A DNA stretch of 64,000 bases from Alistipes_A hominis (GCF_014288115.1 NZ_JACOOK010000008.1:21198-85197), one strand, 5' to 3'. Positions 45,786-54,904 are shown, counted from the stretch's first letter. A program made the numbers and translations. The notes: generated from the letters alone by a model not told the origin.

Positions 45786-46601
45786 ATGAAAAAAATTCTG
45801 CTTTTCGTCTTCCTGCTTGCCGGAACCGCCCTGGCGGCCCAGAAATCCCAACCGATCCGAGTGCTCTTCATCGGAAACAGTTATACCTTTTATCATAACC
45901 TTCCCGATCTGGTGTCGCAAATCGGCGAAAGCGTCGGCTTTCCGATCGACGCGACGGCCTGCACCAAGGGCAGCCAACGCTTTACCGGCCACCTGCAAAA
46001 CGGGAAACTGCTTCGGATGCTCGCCGCCGGAGGATGGGACTACGTCGTCCTACAGGAGCAGAGCGAAGCCCCGGCCCTGCCGACCGAACTGGTCGCCGAG
46101 GGAACGTACCGGCCCGCCCGGACGCTGGACAGTCTCGTTCACGCCGGAAGTCCGCAGGCGCGGGTAATCTATTACATGACCTGGGGACGCAAAGAAGGCA
46201 GTAAGACTTACGGGAACCACTATCCGCCGGTAGCGACCTACGAAGGTATGCAGCAGCGGTTGGCGACCAGTTACCTGGAGATGGCTTACCGCAGCGGCGG
46301 CTGGTGCGCGCCGGTAGGACTGGCCTGGATGCGGGTACGGAGCGAGAAACCCGAATACGAACTGTATATGCCGGACGGAAGCCATCCGTCGGAAGCGGGC
46401 ACGCTGCTCGCGGCGAACGTAATTTTCAGCGTTATCTACGGCAAACCGTACGCCTCGGAGATCCGGGCGGGCGTTCCGCAGCAGCAGGCGGAATACCTGC
46501 GACAAGTGGCGCAGCAGACCGTATTCGACAACCTGCGGCTGATCAACGTCGAACCGGTCGCCCCCGGCCCGCTGCCCGAAATCGCCCTGCCCCGCAAATA
46601 A
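45786..46601 (+). CDS. Exported SGNH/GDSL-type hydrolase
   Basis: The 271-residue protein has a signal peptide (MKKILLFVFLLAGTALAAQ). FIGNSYTFYHNLP (about 28-40) holds the catalytic Ser in the GNS variant of block I, and MPDGSHPSEAGTLLAA (about 197-212) holds the Asp and His of block V. Members deacylate or desulfate carbohydrates or lipids. The substrate is not known, but the neighbouring exported hydrolases suggest glycan-linked esters. Confidence 0.85.
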   Translation: MKKILLFVFLLAGTALAAQKSQPIRVLFIGNSYTFYHNLPDLVSQIGESVGFPIDATACTKGSQRFTGHLQNGKLLRMLAAGGWDYVVLQEQSEAPALPTELVAEGTYRPARTLDSLVHAGSPQARVIYYMTWGRKEGSKTYGNHYPPVATYEGMQQRLATSYLEMAYRSGGWCAPVGLAWMRVRSEKPEYELYMPDGSHPSEAGTLLAANVIFSVIYGKPYASEIRAGVPQQQAEYLRQVAQQTVFDNLRLINVEPVAPGPLPEIALPRK

Positions 46602-46698
46602 ACGGGCCCCGGGAGAATCCGGCAAAATACGAAGACGCATTTCCGACCGCATTCCGCGCAACGGTTTTCTTATGGCGGACGCCCGTCGCAAAATAGCG

Positions 46699-47505
46699 CT
46701 ACCTCAACCCGTCGAGCCATTTCTCCAGTTCGGCGAGCCATTGCCGCTTATAGCGGAACGTATCGCTGAACCCGAAACCGTGTCCCCCCTCGGGATAGAT
46801 ATGCAGCGAAGCGGGAACCCGATTATCCATCAGGGCCCGGTAATACAGCAGGCTGTTTTCGGGCGTAACGGCCTGGTCGTCCCCGGCCAGCGCGATAAAG
46901 GCGGCCGGCGTCTCCGGGGAAACATACCGGTCGAGCGAACATGCGGCGATCTCATCCCCGGAAGGGTGCGGTCCCATCAACCGCTCGCGCGAGGGAAGAT
47001 GCGTCAGCCCGTCCCGCATACTGATAACCGGATAAAGCAGGATTTGAAAATCCGGTCGCATTCCCGTCTCCGGGAACAGGGCCGCCGACGCCGCGACATA
47101 GCCTCCGATGGAGGCCCCCATCACCCCCAGAGACCGGATGCGCAACTCTCCGGAACGCTCTTCCAACAGGCGTACCGCCCGGCGGATATCCTCTCCGGGA
47201 ATCTCGCGGCGGCCGTTCGGCAACCTGTATTTCAATACGGCCAGCGTAATGCCCCGCTCGTTGAACCACGATGCGAAAGCGCGGCCCTCGTGCTCCACGG
47301 CCACGCCCCGAAATCCTCCGCCCGGACACAGGATAACGGCTTGCCCGCACGGCTGCGAGGCCGGATAAACGTATAACACGGGGACGGAAACATTGCCGAT
47401 CAGTCCCGGCCCGAGCGTCTGCTCCGCTCCAGAAAGGCCGTTGGACGAAGGCACGCCTTCGGGCCACAAAAGCACCTCCCGGCAAATCGATCCGAATTCT
47501 TCCAT
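46699..47505 (-). CDS. Alpha/beta hydrolase, acetyl-esterase-like
   Basis: The 268-residue protein has the oxyanion motif CPGGGFRGVAVEHEG (about 60-74), nucleophile elbow GASIGGY (about 129-135), acidic residue in ALAGDDQAVTPENS (about 205-218) and catalytic His in YPEGGHGFGF (about 237-246). This is the pattern of xylan-esterase/dienelactone-hydrolase-like enzymes that remove acetyl groups from sugars. No signal peptide is seen, so it is likely cytoplasmic. It is convergent with the SGNH gene. Confidence 0.87.
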   Translation of the reverse strand: MEEFGSICREVLLWPEGVPSSNGLSGAEQTLGPGLIGNVSVPVLYVYPASQPCGQAVILCPGGGFRGVAVEHEGRAFASWFNERGITLAVLKYRLPNGRREIPGEDIRRAVRLLEERSGELRIRSLGVMGASIGGYVAASAALFPETGMRPDFQILLYPVISMRDGLTHLPSRERLMGPHPSGDEIAACSLDRYVSPETPAAFIALAGDDQAVTPENSLLYYRALMDNRVPASLHIYPEGGHGFGFSDTFRYKRQWLAELEKWLDGLR

Positions 47506-47588
47506 CAGTTCATCTTTTATCTATCTGAAACGCGACACGCGCAGCGAGCGAAGCCCGTTCCCCGCGCGCCTGCCGCCGGTTCGTCGGC

Positions 47589-48017
47589 TCAGCGGCCGCG
47601 CTCTTTCACCGCAAAATACCGATCGACGGCGAACTTGCCCGGCCCCGCGATGTACATCAGCACGAAAACGACCAGGTACACCAACGCCAACTCGCGAACG
47701 GCAAAGGCATCCTGGCTATGAATCACGAAAAAGGCCATCGCCATCGTAAAAATCATCGGGATCATCGCGAGGCGGTACAAAAAGCCGATCAAAAAACCGA
47801 ACGAACAAACCAGCTCGCCGAATATGGCCAGCATCAGCGAGAAACGGCTGCCGACGCCCAACGGATCGGGAAAGACATCGGCCATCTGCGCGAATCCGGC
47901 CCACTTCTGCAACCCGTGCGACATCAGCAATACGCCGAAAATAACCCTCGCCGCCAACAATAACAGCGACGTCTTCGCGCCTTCCGGTCTAACGGGAAAT
48001 AAAAAACGATATAACAT
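47589..48017 (-). CDS. DoxX family membrane protein
   Basis: The 142-residue protein begins at ATG 48017 (MLYRFLFPVRP); the frame is open to a TTG at 48026. It has four hydrophobic segments and the family stretch LLAARVIFGVLLMSHGLQKW (about 20-39). DoxX proteins are small inner-membrane proteins linked to redox and thiol stress in some bacteria, without an agreed biochemical role. It lies about 80 bp upstream of the esterase-like gene on the same strand. Confidence 0.87.
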   Translation of the reverse strand: MLYRFLFPVRPEGAKTSLLLLAARVIFGVLLMSHGLQKWAGFAQMADVFPDPLGVGSRFSLMLAIFGELVCSFGFLIGFLYRLAMIPMIFTMAMAFFVIHSQDAFAVRELALVYLVVFVLMYIAGPGKFAVDRYFAVKERGR

Positions 48018-48401
48018 AACATTCAATTTAAATTCATACCAACTACAAGCTTATCAAATACTTTGCCACGAAACGCGCCGTCCTGCCGAATCGAAGAACC
48101 GATCCCTTTCGACGCCCGGCGCGTTTCACGCGCAACCGCAGAACCCGGCCCCGCACGATACGATTCTCCGGCTTTCGTCGACGAACGGCTACAACCGTAA
48201 ATTTAATAAAAATAATTCGGTAGAAACCGATTGACTTTTTGATCGCTCAGAATAACGGACAAAGCGCCTAGATCTTTTTCGGTGAAACACCGTAATATTT
48301 TGGGATTCTATACTGCCGGATTTGTGCGAATAAAGTGCGGAACGCAACGAATCAGGGATATTCCCTTGACGGAAAATATCTTTAATATCGACACCGTCCG
48401 C
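48018..48401. other. Intergenic region, no gene recognised
   Basis: No supported coding sequence, RNA gene or strong hairpin is visible between the DoxX gene and the small basic protein gene. Short plus-strand frames here lack recognisable features. Confidence 0.45.
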
Positions 48402-48605
48402 TTACCAAATTCGTCCGACCCGGTAAAACGACGAAGGCAGATGCCTTTTATCATCTGCCTTCCGACGTTTGCGGTCGTAGACCTTTTTCGATTTGTGTAT
48501 CCGACTGAAACAGATCGGACGGTTGTGATTCTCGATCTCGGCCTCGCGGCTTCCTCTGCGACTGGCTTTGACGTAATCGCGTTCGGTAATTCTTTTTGTT
48601 TTCAC
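48402..48605 (-). CDS. Small conserved basic protein of Bacteroidales
   Basis: The 67-residue product begins with GTG at 48605: MKTKRITERDYVKASRRGSR, and continues with HKSKKVYDRKRRKADDKRH near residue 40. This pattern (TERDYxKAxRxxSRExEI... SKKVYDRKRxKAD) recurs as a short lysine/arginine-rich protein in Bacteroides genomes, as I recall it; function unknown, perhaps nucleic-acid or ribosome binding. A perfect -7 element TATCTTTG lies at 48638-48631, 26 bp upstream, which supports expression. The stretch encoding ADDKRHL forms an 11-bp hairpin in the DNA. Confidence 0.72.
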   Translation of the reverse strand: MKTKRITERDYVKASRRGSREAEIENHNRPICFSRIHKSKKVYDRKRRKADDKRHLPSSFYRVGRIW

Positions 48606-48917
48606 TTCATGTCAATTTACGGCTGAGCCGCAAAGATAGCATATTTTAAGTCGTTCCGGCCCTATTGACCGTTTCAAAAAGACCTATTTCCCGCCCCTCA
48701 TCTGTTGTCACGTCATTATTTTTAAACGCATACCCGCCCCACAAAAGACATAATATACTAATTATAAAATCATTAAAAGAACAACGATACAAATCCGGAA
48801 ATTATTTTCCACAGGAATCTTGTTTTATCGGAAAACAATTCGCACCTTTGCGCCATTACTTTCCTACAGAAGTATCTTCCATTAGATCGCATTGTAAATA
48901 ATTTTCAAACAGGCTAT
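48606..48917. other. Intergenic region with divergent promoters
   Basis: The AT-rich spacer carries TATCTTTG (minus strand, 48638-48631) for the small basic protein and a weaker CACCTTTG on the plus strand near 48844-48851 that may serve the CoA-disulfide-reductase-like gene. No gene is seen. Confidence 0.45.
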
Positions 48918-51359
48918 ATGAAACATATCATTATCGGAGGCGTCGCGGGAGGTGCAACCGCGGCGGCCAGGATTCGTCGGGCAGACGAGGAGGCCGAGAT
49001 CGTCCTACTCGAAAAAGGCAAATACATCTCGTACGCCAACTGCGGTCTGCCGTATTATATCGGCGGCGCGATCGCCGAACGGGAAAAACTCTTTTTACAG
49101 ACCCCGGCTTCGTTCGGCGGACGATTCAATATCGACGTGCGGATCGAAAACGAGGCGGTAGGCATCGATACCGCGGCAAAGAGCGTCGAAGTGCGCCGTG
49201 CGGATGGATCGACCTATACGGAAAGCTACGACAAGCTGCTCCTGTCGCCGGGCGCTTCGCCTGTGCGTCCGCCGCTGAAGGGCATCGACAGCGAAGGAAT
49301 TTTCACCCTGAGAAACGTCGACGATACGGACCGTATCAAAAACTATATAACTACACGAACGGTCGCCAGCGCTGTCGTCGTGGGCGCGGGATTTATCGGA
49401 TTGGAAATGGCCGAGAACTTGCATCGCGCGGGAGCGGGAGTGTCGATCGTAGAGATGGGCAATCAGGTGATGGCGCCGGTCGATTTCTCCATCGCCTCGC
49501 ATGTGCACCAACACTTGTTACAAAAAGGGGTGCACCTTTATTTGGAGCAGAGCGTCGAACGCTTCGAAAAACGGGACGACAAAATCGAGGTCTTTTTCAC
49601 AAGCGGGAAGAGTATCGCGACCGACCTGGTTATCCTTTCGATCGGCATCCGTCCCGAAACGGCACTGGCCAAAGCAGCCGGACTCAGGATCGGCGAGACG
49701 GGAGGCATCTGGGTGGACGACTATCTTCAGACTTCGGCGGCGGATGTTTATGCTGTGGGAGACGCCATCGAATTTCCGCATCCGCTGACAGGCAAACCCT
49801 GGCTAAATTACCTGGCCAATCCCGCCAACCGCCAGGGACGCATCGTGGCGGACAACATGGTCTTCGGCAATACGACCCGATATGAAGGGGCGATAGGAAC
49901 TTCTATCGCCAAGGTGTTCGATATGACGGTGGCTTCGACCGGACTTGCGGCCAAGCGGCTCAAACAGTTCGGCATTCCGTATGCCAGTTCGACCACCCAT
50001 TCGGCCTCGCATGCGGGGTACTATCCCGATGCGTTGCCGCTGACCCTCAAGCTGACCTTCGACCCCGCGAGCGGCAAACTCTACGGCGGTCAGTGCGTGG
50101 GCTACGACGGAGCGGACAAGCGTATCGACCAGATTGCCCTGCTGATCAAGCAGGGAGGCACGGTTTACGATCTGATAAAAGTCGAGCACGCTTACGCCCC
50201 TCCTTTTTCATCGGCAAAAGACCCGATCGCCATAGCCGGCTATGTGGCCGGCAACATCATCAGCGGGGCGATGCCTGTGGCGACCTGGCGGCAAATGGCG
50301 GAAGCGGATCGCTGCGACACGCTGTTTCTGGATGTGCGTACCCGCGAGGAACACGCCTTCGGAGCGATCCCCGGTTCGGTGAACATTCCGCTGGACGAGC
50401 TTCGCGGCCGGATCGGCGAACTGCCGCGCGACAAAGAGATTTACATCTATTGCGCCGTTGGTCTACGGGGATACCTGGCCTTGAAAATTCTGACGGGACA
50501 CGGGTTTACCCGTGTCAAAAACTTGTCGGGCGGATACAAAACCTATGCGACGGCGACCGCGCCGATCGAAAATAAAACGGCGACGATCAGAACGAATGGC
50601 AAAACGGATACGCAGCATACCGGGGAGCGGATAAAAACCTTGAAAATCGACGCCTGCGGATTGCAGTGCCCCGGCCCGGTCATGAAGATCAAACAGGCGA
50701 TCGACTCGATCGGCGAAGGCGAACGAATCGAAATGGTCGCCACCGACGCCGGATTCTCGCGCGACGCGCAGGCATGGTGCAACACGACCGGAAACATCCT
50801 GATATCCAATTCGGAAGAAAAGGGCAAATATACGGTCGTCATTGAAAAAGGTTCGCCCCAAGCGTGCAGGACGGCCACCTCGTGCGACGGCAAAGCCAAA
50901 ACGCTCATCATGTTCAGCGACGACCTGGATAAAGCCTTGGCCACATTCGTGCTGGCCAACGGCGCGGCGGCTACCGGACAGAAGGTGTCGATATTCTTTA
51001 CGTTCTGGGGATTGAACGTGATCAAGAAAGTCGCTAAGCCGAAGGTAAAAAAGGATATTTTCGGACGCATGTTCGGCATGATGCTACCGTCAAGTTCACT
51101 GAAATTACACCTTTCCAAAATGAGTATGCTGGGAATCGGCGACCGGATGATGCGCCACATCATGAAACGAAAGGGTATCGACTCGCTCGAATCGTTACGG
51201 CAACAGGCCATAGACAGCGGCGTGGAATTTATCGCCTGCCAGATGTCGATGGACGTCATGGGTGTCAAACGCGAAGAGCTGTTGGACGAAGCGACCGTAG
51301 GCGGCGTTGCGACCTACATGGAGCGTGCCGAAGGAGCGAATGTAAACCTGTTCGTCTAA
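48918..51359 (+). CDS. CoA-disulfide reductase-like multidomain persulfide protein
   Basis: The 813-residue protein fuses four modules. An FAD/NAD(P) disulfide reductase (about 1-440) has IIGGVAGGATAAARIRR, active-site Cys42 in YANCGLPYYIGG and VVVGAGFIGLEMAE. A rhodanese domain (about 455-545) has LDVRTREEHAFGAIPGSVNI and Cys512 in YCAVGLRG. A TusA-like domain (about 575-645) has DACGLQCPGPVMKIK. A C-terminal DsrE-type domain (about 658-813) has FSDDLDKALATFVLANGA. Such proteins handle CoA persulfides or polysulfides and sulfur relay, with NADH. The module set suggests one chain passing sulfane sulfur from reductase to acceptor. It is followed at 14 bp by an outer-membrane protein gene. Confidence 0.92.
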   Translation: MKHIIIGGVAGGATAAARIRRADEEAEIVLLEKGKYISYANCGLPYYIGGAIAEREKLFLQTPASFGGRFNIDVRIENEAVGIDTAAKSVEVRRADGSTYTESYDKLLLSPGASPVRPPLKGIDSEGIFTLRNVDDTDRIKNYITTRTVASAVVVGAGFIGLEMAENLHRAGAGVSIVEMGNQVMAPVDFSIASHVHQHLLQKGVHLYLEQSVERFEKRDDKIEVFFTSGKSIATDLVILSIGIRPETALAKAAGLRIGETGGIWVDDYLQTSAADVYAVGDAIEFPHPLTGKPWLNYLANPANRQGRIVADNMVFGNTTRYEGAIGTSIAKVFDMTVASTGLAAKRLKQFGIPYASSTTHSASHAGYYPDALPLTLKLTFDPASGKLYGGQCVGYDGADKRIDQIALLIKQGGTVYDLIKVEHAYAPPFSSAKDPIAIAGYVAGNIISGAMPVATWRQMAEADRCDTLFLDVRTREEHAFGAIPGSVNIPLDELRGRIGELPRDKEIYIYCAVGLRGYLALKILTGHGFTRVKNLSGGYKTYATATAPIENKTATIRTNGKTDTQHTGERIKTLKIDACGLQCPGPVMKIKQAIDSIGEGERIEMVATDAGFSRDAQAWCNTTGNILISNSEEKGKYTVVIEKGSPQACRTATSCDGKAKTLIMFSDDLDKALATFVLANGAAATGQKVSIFFTFWGLNVIKKVAKPKVKKDIFGRMFGMMLPSSSLKLHLSKMSMLGIGDRMMRHIMKRKGIDSLESLRQQAIDSGVEFIACQMSMDVMGVKREELLDEATVGGVATYMERAEGANVNLFV

Positions 51360-51373
51360 AACCGACATATGCT

Positions 51374-51850
51374 ATGAAAAAAGGAATTTTAGTCGTTCTC
51401 GCGGCGGCAACCTCCGTCCTCGGTCTCCGGGCGCAAGAGCGAGCGGGACACGGAGAGCACGCCCACCCGCGAAACGAAGCAGGACTGAGCCTCGGCGCGG
51501 CATACGGCATCGAGCATAAAGAGTGGGCTCCGGCGATCCACGCGCACTATTTCAGGACGCTCGCCCCGCACAGTCGCTGGGCCCTGGGCGCCGGAATAGA
51601 ATTCATTCCCGGCGAGGAGCGTCATTGGGAGATCGGCGCAGGAGCGAGATTTCAGGTACTGAACGATCTTCAACTGTCGCTGATGCCGGGCATATCGATC
51701 GTCGACAAAGCGAAGTTTTCCCTGCACACCGAGGCCGTTTACGAAGCGATTCATCTGGGGGGCTTTCATTTCGGCCCGGTCGTAGGTTACGCATGGACGC
51801 GGGATCACTCCCATGTGTCGGCCGGCGTACATGCCGCTTTTGCATTCTAA
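51374..51850 (+). CDS. Small outer-membrane beta-barrel-like protein
   Basis: The 158-residue protein has a signal peptide (MKKGILVVLAAATSVLGLRAQ), a His-rich start to the mature part (HGEHAHPRNEAG, about 27-38), and about eight amphipathic strands ending in the sequence HAAFAF with the C-terminal Phe typical of outer-membrane barrels. It lies 14 bp after the persulfide protein gene, so co-expression is likely. The His-rich segment may bind metal. I do not recognise a named family. Confidence 0.7.
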   Translation: MKKGILVVLAAATSVLGLRAQERAGHGEHAHPRNEAGLSLGAAYGIEHKEWAPAIHAHYFRTLAPHSRWALGAGIEFIPGEERHWEIGAGARFQVLNDLQLSLMPGISIVDKAKFSLHTEAVYEAIHLGGFHFGPVVGYAWTRDHSHVSAGVHAAFAF

Positions 51851-52068
51851 ACGGAAAGGATCATGAACAGGTTTGGGATCATCCGGCTCAGTATTGCCAC
51901 GATTCACCCGGCGGAGATCTCTATCGAGGACTTGTAGGCTGCGAGCCCGATCGCCTCGTCGCCCGGAATGCGTCGACGGGCGCTGTTGTTCGGGCTGTTC
52001 CAAAAAGAGAAAAGACAATAAATAACTTTTTGAAAACCGAATGCGGTAAATAACTAAAATACTGCAAC
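51851..52068. other. Intergenic segment, possibly gene debris
   Basis: A short plus-strand frame from ATG 51863 (24 codons, MNRFGIIRLSIATIHPAE) stops early, and nearby frames contain no recognisable product. This may be remains of a lost gene. Confidence 0.3.
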
Positions 52069-52458
52069 ATGCATCGAAACGTCAAAGACATGGATAGACT
52101 ATGTAAAATACGCGACATTCAGCGCGCAGTCAACCAATTCGAGCAAGGATTTGAAAAAACATACGGAATTTGTTTGAACGAAGGAATGGCGCTGTGTTCG
52201 TTGCTCAAAGCCGGCAGCCTCTCTTCGGGAGAAATCGGCGAGCTGTTGGGACTGACTTCGTCGAACAACTCGAAAGTGATCGGCTCGGTCGAGAAAAAAG
52301 GACTGGTCGAGCGCGTGATAGGCACAAAAGACAAGCGTCAGATGTATTTTTCGTTAACCCCGAAGGGAAAGGAATTGATTTCGTCCCTCAAATGCGAACA
52401 GATTGAAATCGCCCCGCCGCTTCTGGAGTTACTGGAACGGAGCGGAACAGCCGAGTAG
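52069..52458 (+). CDS. MarR-family transcriptional regulator
   Basis: The 129-residue protein has a winged-helix centre: SLSSGEIGELLGLTSSNNSK (about 50-69) followed by VIGSVEKKGLVERVIGTKDK and the wing RQMYFSLTPKGKEL, all typical of MarR regulators. The first ATG is 52069; MDRLCKIRDIQ at 52090 is an alternative. It follows the persulfide protein and outer-membrane gene on the same strand, so it may sense sulfur or redox stress, but this is inference. The DNA just downstream is decayed. Confidence 0.85.
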   Translation: MHRNVKDMDRLCKIRDIQRAVNQFEQGFEKTYGICLNEGMALCSLLKAGSLSSGEIGELLGLTSSNNSKVIGSVEKKGLVERVIGTKDKRQMYFSLTPKGKELISSLKCEQIEIAPPLLELLERSGTAE

Positions 52459-52768
52459 AGTTGTTAACATATGAAGTTACACTGGTATTGAATGCCTGTA
52501 CGGCCCCCTCAGATTGCAGGACTTTCACATTTTCGACCGTCCAGCGGGCGCGGCGATTCAGTTCGTTCAGTGCTACGGGACGACAAATTTCCTTATCTAC
52601 CATAAGAAACTGCGATTTCAGATCGAGATCCTGTATAGGCATGACTTCCAGTAAATCGTAAAAATAGTCTTGCACATCGAATGAATGCGCGATATCGGGA
52701 TGCTTATCTGCAATTTTACCCTTCGGTCGAATAAAGCCCGCAATCGTTCCAAACGGCTGTGCGAGTAC
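52459..52768 (-). pseudogene. Unidentified gene remnant
   Basis: A minus-strand frame without a good start encodes about 100 residues, including GFIRPKGKIADKHPDIAHSF, YFYDLLEVMPIQDLDLKSQF and LNELNRRARWTVENVKVLQS. The composition looks protein-like, but the frame has no initiation codon at its 5' side and runs into the end of the MarR gene. I do not recognise it. It lies directly after the LanC-like remnant and may derive from the same lost cluster. Confidence 0.4.
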
Positions 52769-53056
52769 TTAGATCCTTTGTCTCAGACTACATAATTCCA
52801 GAACATAACGTCGCAACAACTCCTGAAACAAACGACTATCCCTGTTCACTGCATAGAGTCCGATCCCGACCGAACGGGACAGATCCCGTAGTAGCGGCTC
52901 TTGAATCATCGTAACCATTCGCCGAAAAATCACGGCATCGGTAGCCCTCAAAATACTATTCATGTCGCTTTCGACCTGCTCGTTACGTAGCAGGTAAGAC
53001 AGACACCAGCCGATACCGGCAAGTCCTCGTTTGAATAAAATGTCTTTCTTCCACAT
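52769..53056 (-). pseudogene. Remnant of a LanC-like cyclase/peptide-modification gene
   Basis: The 95-residue minus-strand frame contains FKRGLAGIGWCLSYLLRNEQ (about 8-27), which resembles the GLSGIGWGIEYLLQN block of Bacteroidetes LanC-like proteins, followed by VESDMNSILRATDAVIFRRM. A full LanC-like protein is about four times longer, so this is a C-terminal fragment. Its upstream end coincides with the promoter and riboswitch of the cobalamin locus on the other strand, so that locus seems to have replaced the rest of the gene. Confidence 0.5.
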
Positions 53057-53107
53057 ATCTGGCAATATGTTCCATTGTATTTTAAAGCGATAAAACAAAT
53101 ATTTTTT

Positions 53108-53115
53108 TAACTTTG
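53108..53115 (+). promoter_or_regulatory. -7 element upstream of the second cobalamin riboswitch
   Basis: TAACTTTG is a perfect TAnnTTTG match placed just before the aptamer; transcription is predicted to start near 53122. Confidence 0.6.
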
Positions 53116-53121
53116 CGTCGC

Positions 53122-53300
53122 AAGGTTTTCCGGAAGTTATTCTGTTGCCGGAAATAATAAGGGAATGCCGTGAGAATCGGCGACAATACCCGTTGCTGTG
53201 AGTTTCAGCCCTGATTGGGCAACTTCGCGCACTCTTTGCCACTGGTTTTAAACTGGGAAGGCGCAGCGGAGGAAACGAGTCAGAAGACCTGCCTTGCGAC
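53122..53300 (+). ncRNA. Cobalamin riboswitch (btu locus leader)
   Basis: The plus-strand RNA has GGGAATGCCGTGAGAATCGG, then CAATACCCGTTGCTGTGAG, GCCACTGG and GGGAAGGC, and ends in the B12 box AGTCAGAAGACCTGCC at 53278-53293. It precedes the receptor remnant and the BtuG-like operon, the usual place for B12 control in Bacteroidales. Confidence 0.94.
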
Positions 53301-53409
53301 AACGAAGATTTACCCCTGCGGGAACACGGGCGGTAGGTAATTGACTTTCTCAAACATTCAGTGCGTTTGTTCTGTTCGGTCAATTGCAGAGGTAAATTGT
53401 ATAAACGAA

Positions 53410-53417
53410 TAACTTTG
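53410..53417 (+). promoter_or_regulatory. Possible second promoter downstream of the riboswitch
   Basis: TAACTTTG matches TAnnTTTG about 115 bp after the B12 box. If active, it would let the lipoprotein operon be transcribed without passing the riboswitch. No clear -33 element is seen. Confidence 0.35.
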
Positions 53418-53443
53418 CACACAAACAACTGAAAATAAACACC

Positions 53444-53735
53444 TTGCAACAAAAGAAAAATCATGATTTCCCTTTTGGGATATCGGATATAGAACGTGCG
53501 GCAATTCCTCGGCAGGGTTCCAATCGGCTAAAGATTATGGCCTCTATACCGGTGAACAACTCACAGCCGTGGTACACCCGCGATATGTCGTTGTCCAAGA
53601 ATTTTCAGTGGAACCGGGTAGGCATACGGATTACGGCTGAAGTCAACAATATTTTCAACCAACAATACGAGATCGCCCAAGTGCTACCTGATGCACGGGA
53701 CGAATTTAAAAATTAAAATAAACATAACGATATGA
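53444..53735 (+). pseudogene. Decayed btuB-type TonB-dependent receptor (C-terminal remnant)
   Basis: The remnant encodes IPVNNSQPWYTRDMSLSKNF and RITAEVNNIFNQQYEIAQ, the last strands of a TonB-dependent receptor. A frameshift near 53682 spoils the end; in the other frame it reads CYLMHGTNLKIKINITI and stops at TGA 53733-53735, which overlaps the ATG of the next gene in an ATGA arrangement. The N-terminal plug and nearly the whole barrel (about 600 residues) are missing. So the receptor was coupled to the BtuG-like gene and has been lost by deletion. Confidence 0.82.
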
Positions 53736-54904
53736 AAAACAACAAACTGATATATGTCCTGATACTGGCGGCAATCGTGTGCGTTACATCCTGTCGCAAA
53801 GAGGAGGAGATTGTCCCTTCGACATCCTTACAGGTAGTTTATCCGGATCCAAATCCCGGCGAGATCAAGGGTTTTTTCCTGCTCAACGAAGGCAATATGG
53901 GCAACAATAAAGCCACGCTCGATTATTTCGATTATGAAACCGGAGTATATACCAAAAATATTTATGCAGAACGCAATCCGGGAGTAGTGAAAGAGCTCGG
54001 CGATGTGGGCAATGATTTGCAGATATACGGCAGCCGTTTGTATGCCGTCATCAACTGCTCCAATTTCGTCGAAGTAATGGATGTGAATACGGCTAAGCAC
54101 ATTGGTGTTTTTTCTATTCCCAACTGCCGCTATATCGCGTTCAAAGGCAAATATGCTTATGTGAGTTCTTATGCTGGCCCGGTAGTGGAATCCGATCCTA
54201 ATTACCGGCTCGGATACATTGCCAAGGTAGATACGGCAACCCTCGAGATAATAGGTACATGCGATGTCGGATACCAGCCCGAAGAAATGGTGGTGGCCGG
54301 AGATAAACTATACGTAGCCAATTCAGGCGGATACCGGTACCCGAATTATGATTGTACGGTGTCGGTGGTCGACCTGGAGACATTCACCGAAATAAAAAAA
54401 ATAGAAACCGGCGTCATCAATCTCCACCGAATGGAATTGGATGTCTACGGCCAGATATGGGTTTCGTCCCGCGGAGATTATTACGGGACATCGTCGAAAA
54501 CCCTTGTTATCGACAGCCGGACGGATAAAGTGACCGACGTGCTGGATCTGCTTCCCAACAGTGAAATGACCCGGTGCGGCGATTCCCTTTATGTTTACAG
54601 TAACGAATGGAGCTACGTTACCAATTCATGGAAAAAATCGTATGCCATCGTCAACGTCAAAACGAAAAAGATCGTCTCCCGCAATTTTATTAAAGACGGA
54701 ACGGAAAAAAGCATAGTCTCACCATACGGGATAGCGGTCAATCCCGTTACGCGTGAAATCTTCGCTACCGATGCCCGGGACTACGTAACACCGGGAACGA
54801 TATACTGCTTCTCGCCCCAAGGCATGAAAAAATGGTCGGCTACTACGGGGGATATTCCCGCCCATTTTGCATTTACCAAACGGAAACTCCGACCTCTGGA
54901 ATAG
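53732..54904 (+). CDS. btuG: BtuG-like surface beta-propeller lipoprotein (cobalamin capture)
   Basis: The 390-residue protein has a lipobox (VTSC, Cys21). FFLLNEGNMGNNKATLDYFD (about 48-67) and VGNDLQIYGSRLYAVINCSN (about 90-109) are the repeated blade units of the YncE-like seven-bladed propeller found in BtuG of Bacteroides, which binds cobalamin tightly at the cell surface and hands it to BtuB. The gene follows a cobalamin riboswitch and a decayed receptor, and its ATG overlaps the old receptor stop. Cobalamin binding is inferred by family. With no intact receptor here, it may serve a BtuB encoded elsewhere. Confidence 0.87.
   Translation: MKNNKLIYVLILAAIVCVTSCRKEEEIVPSTSLQVVYPDPNPGEIKGFFLLNEGNMGNNKATLDYFDYETGVYTKNIYAERNPGVVKELGDVGNDLQIYGSRLYAVINCSNFVEVMDVNTAKHIGVFSIPNCRYIAFKGKYAYVSSYAGPVVESDPNYRLGYIAKVDTATLEIIGTCDVGYQPEEMVVAGDKLYVANSGGYRYPNYDCTVSVVDLETFTEIKKIETGVINLHRMELDVYGQIWVSSRGDYYGTSSKTLVIDSRTDKVTDVLDLLPNSEMTRCGDSLYVYSNEWSYVTNSWKKSYAIVNVKTKKIVSRNFIKDGTEKSIVSPYGIAVNPVTREIFATDARDYVTPGTIYCFSPQGMKKWSATTGDIPAHFAFTKRKLRPLE

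Noticed and set aside
48433..48462. Hairpin near 48450 as terminator of the CoA-disulfide-reductase region
   Set aside because: It lies inside the small basic protein gene, where it encodes conserved-looking residues, and is followed by no T tract on the minus strand.
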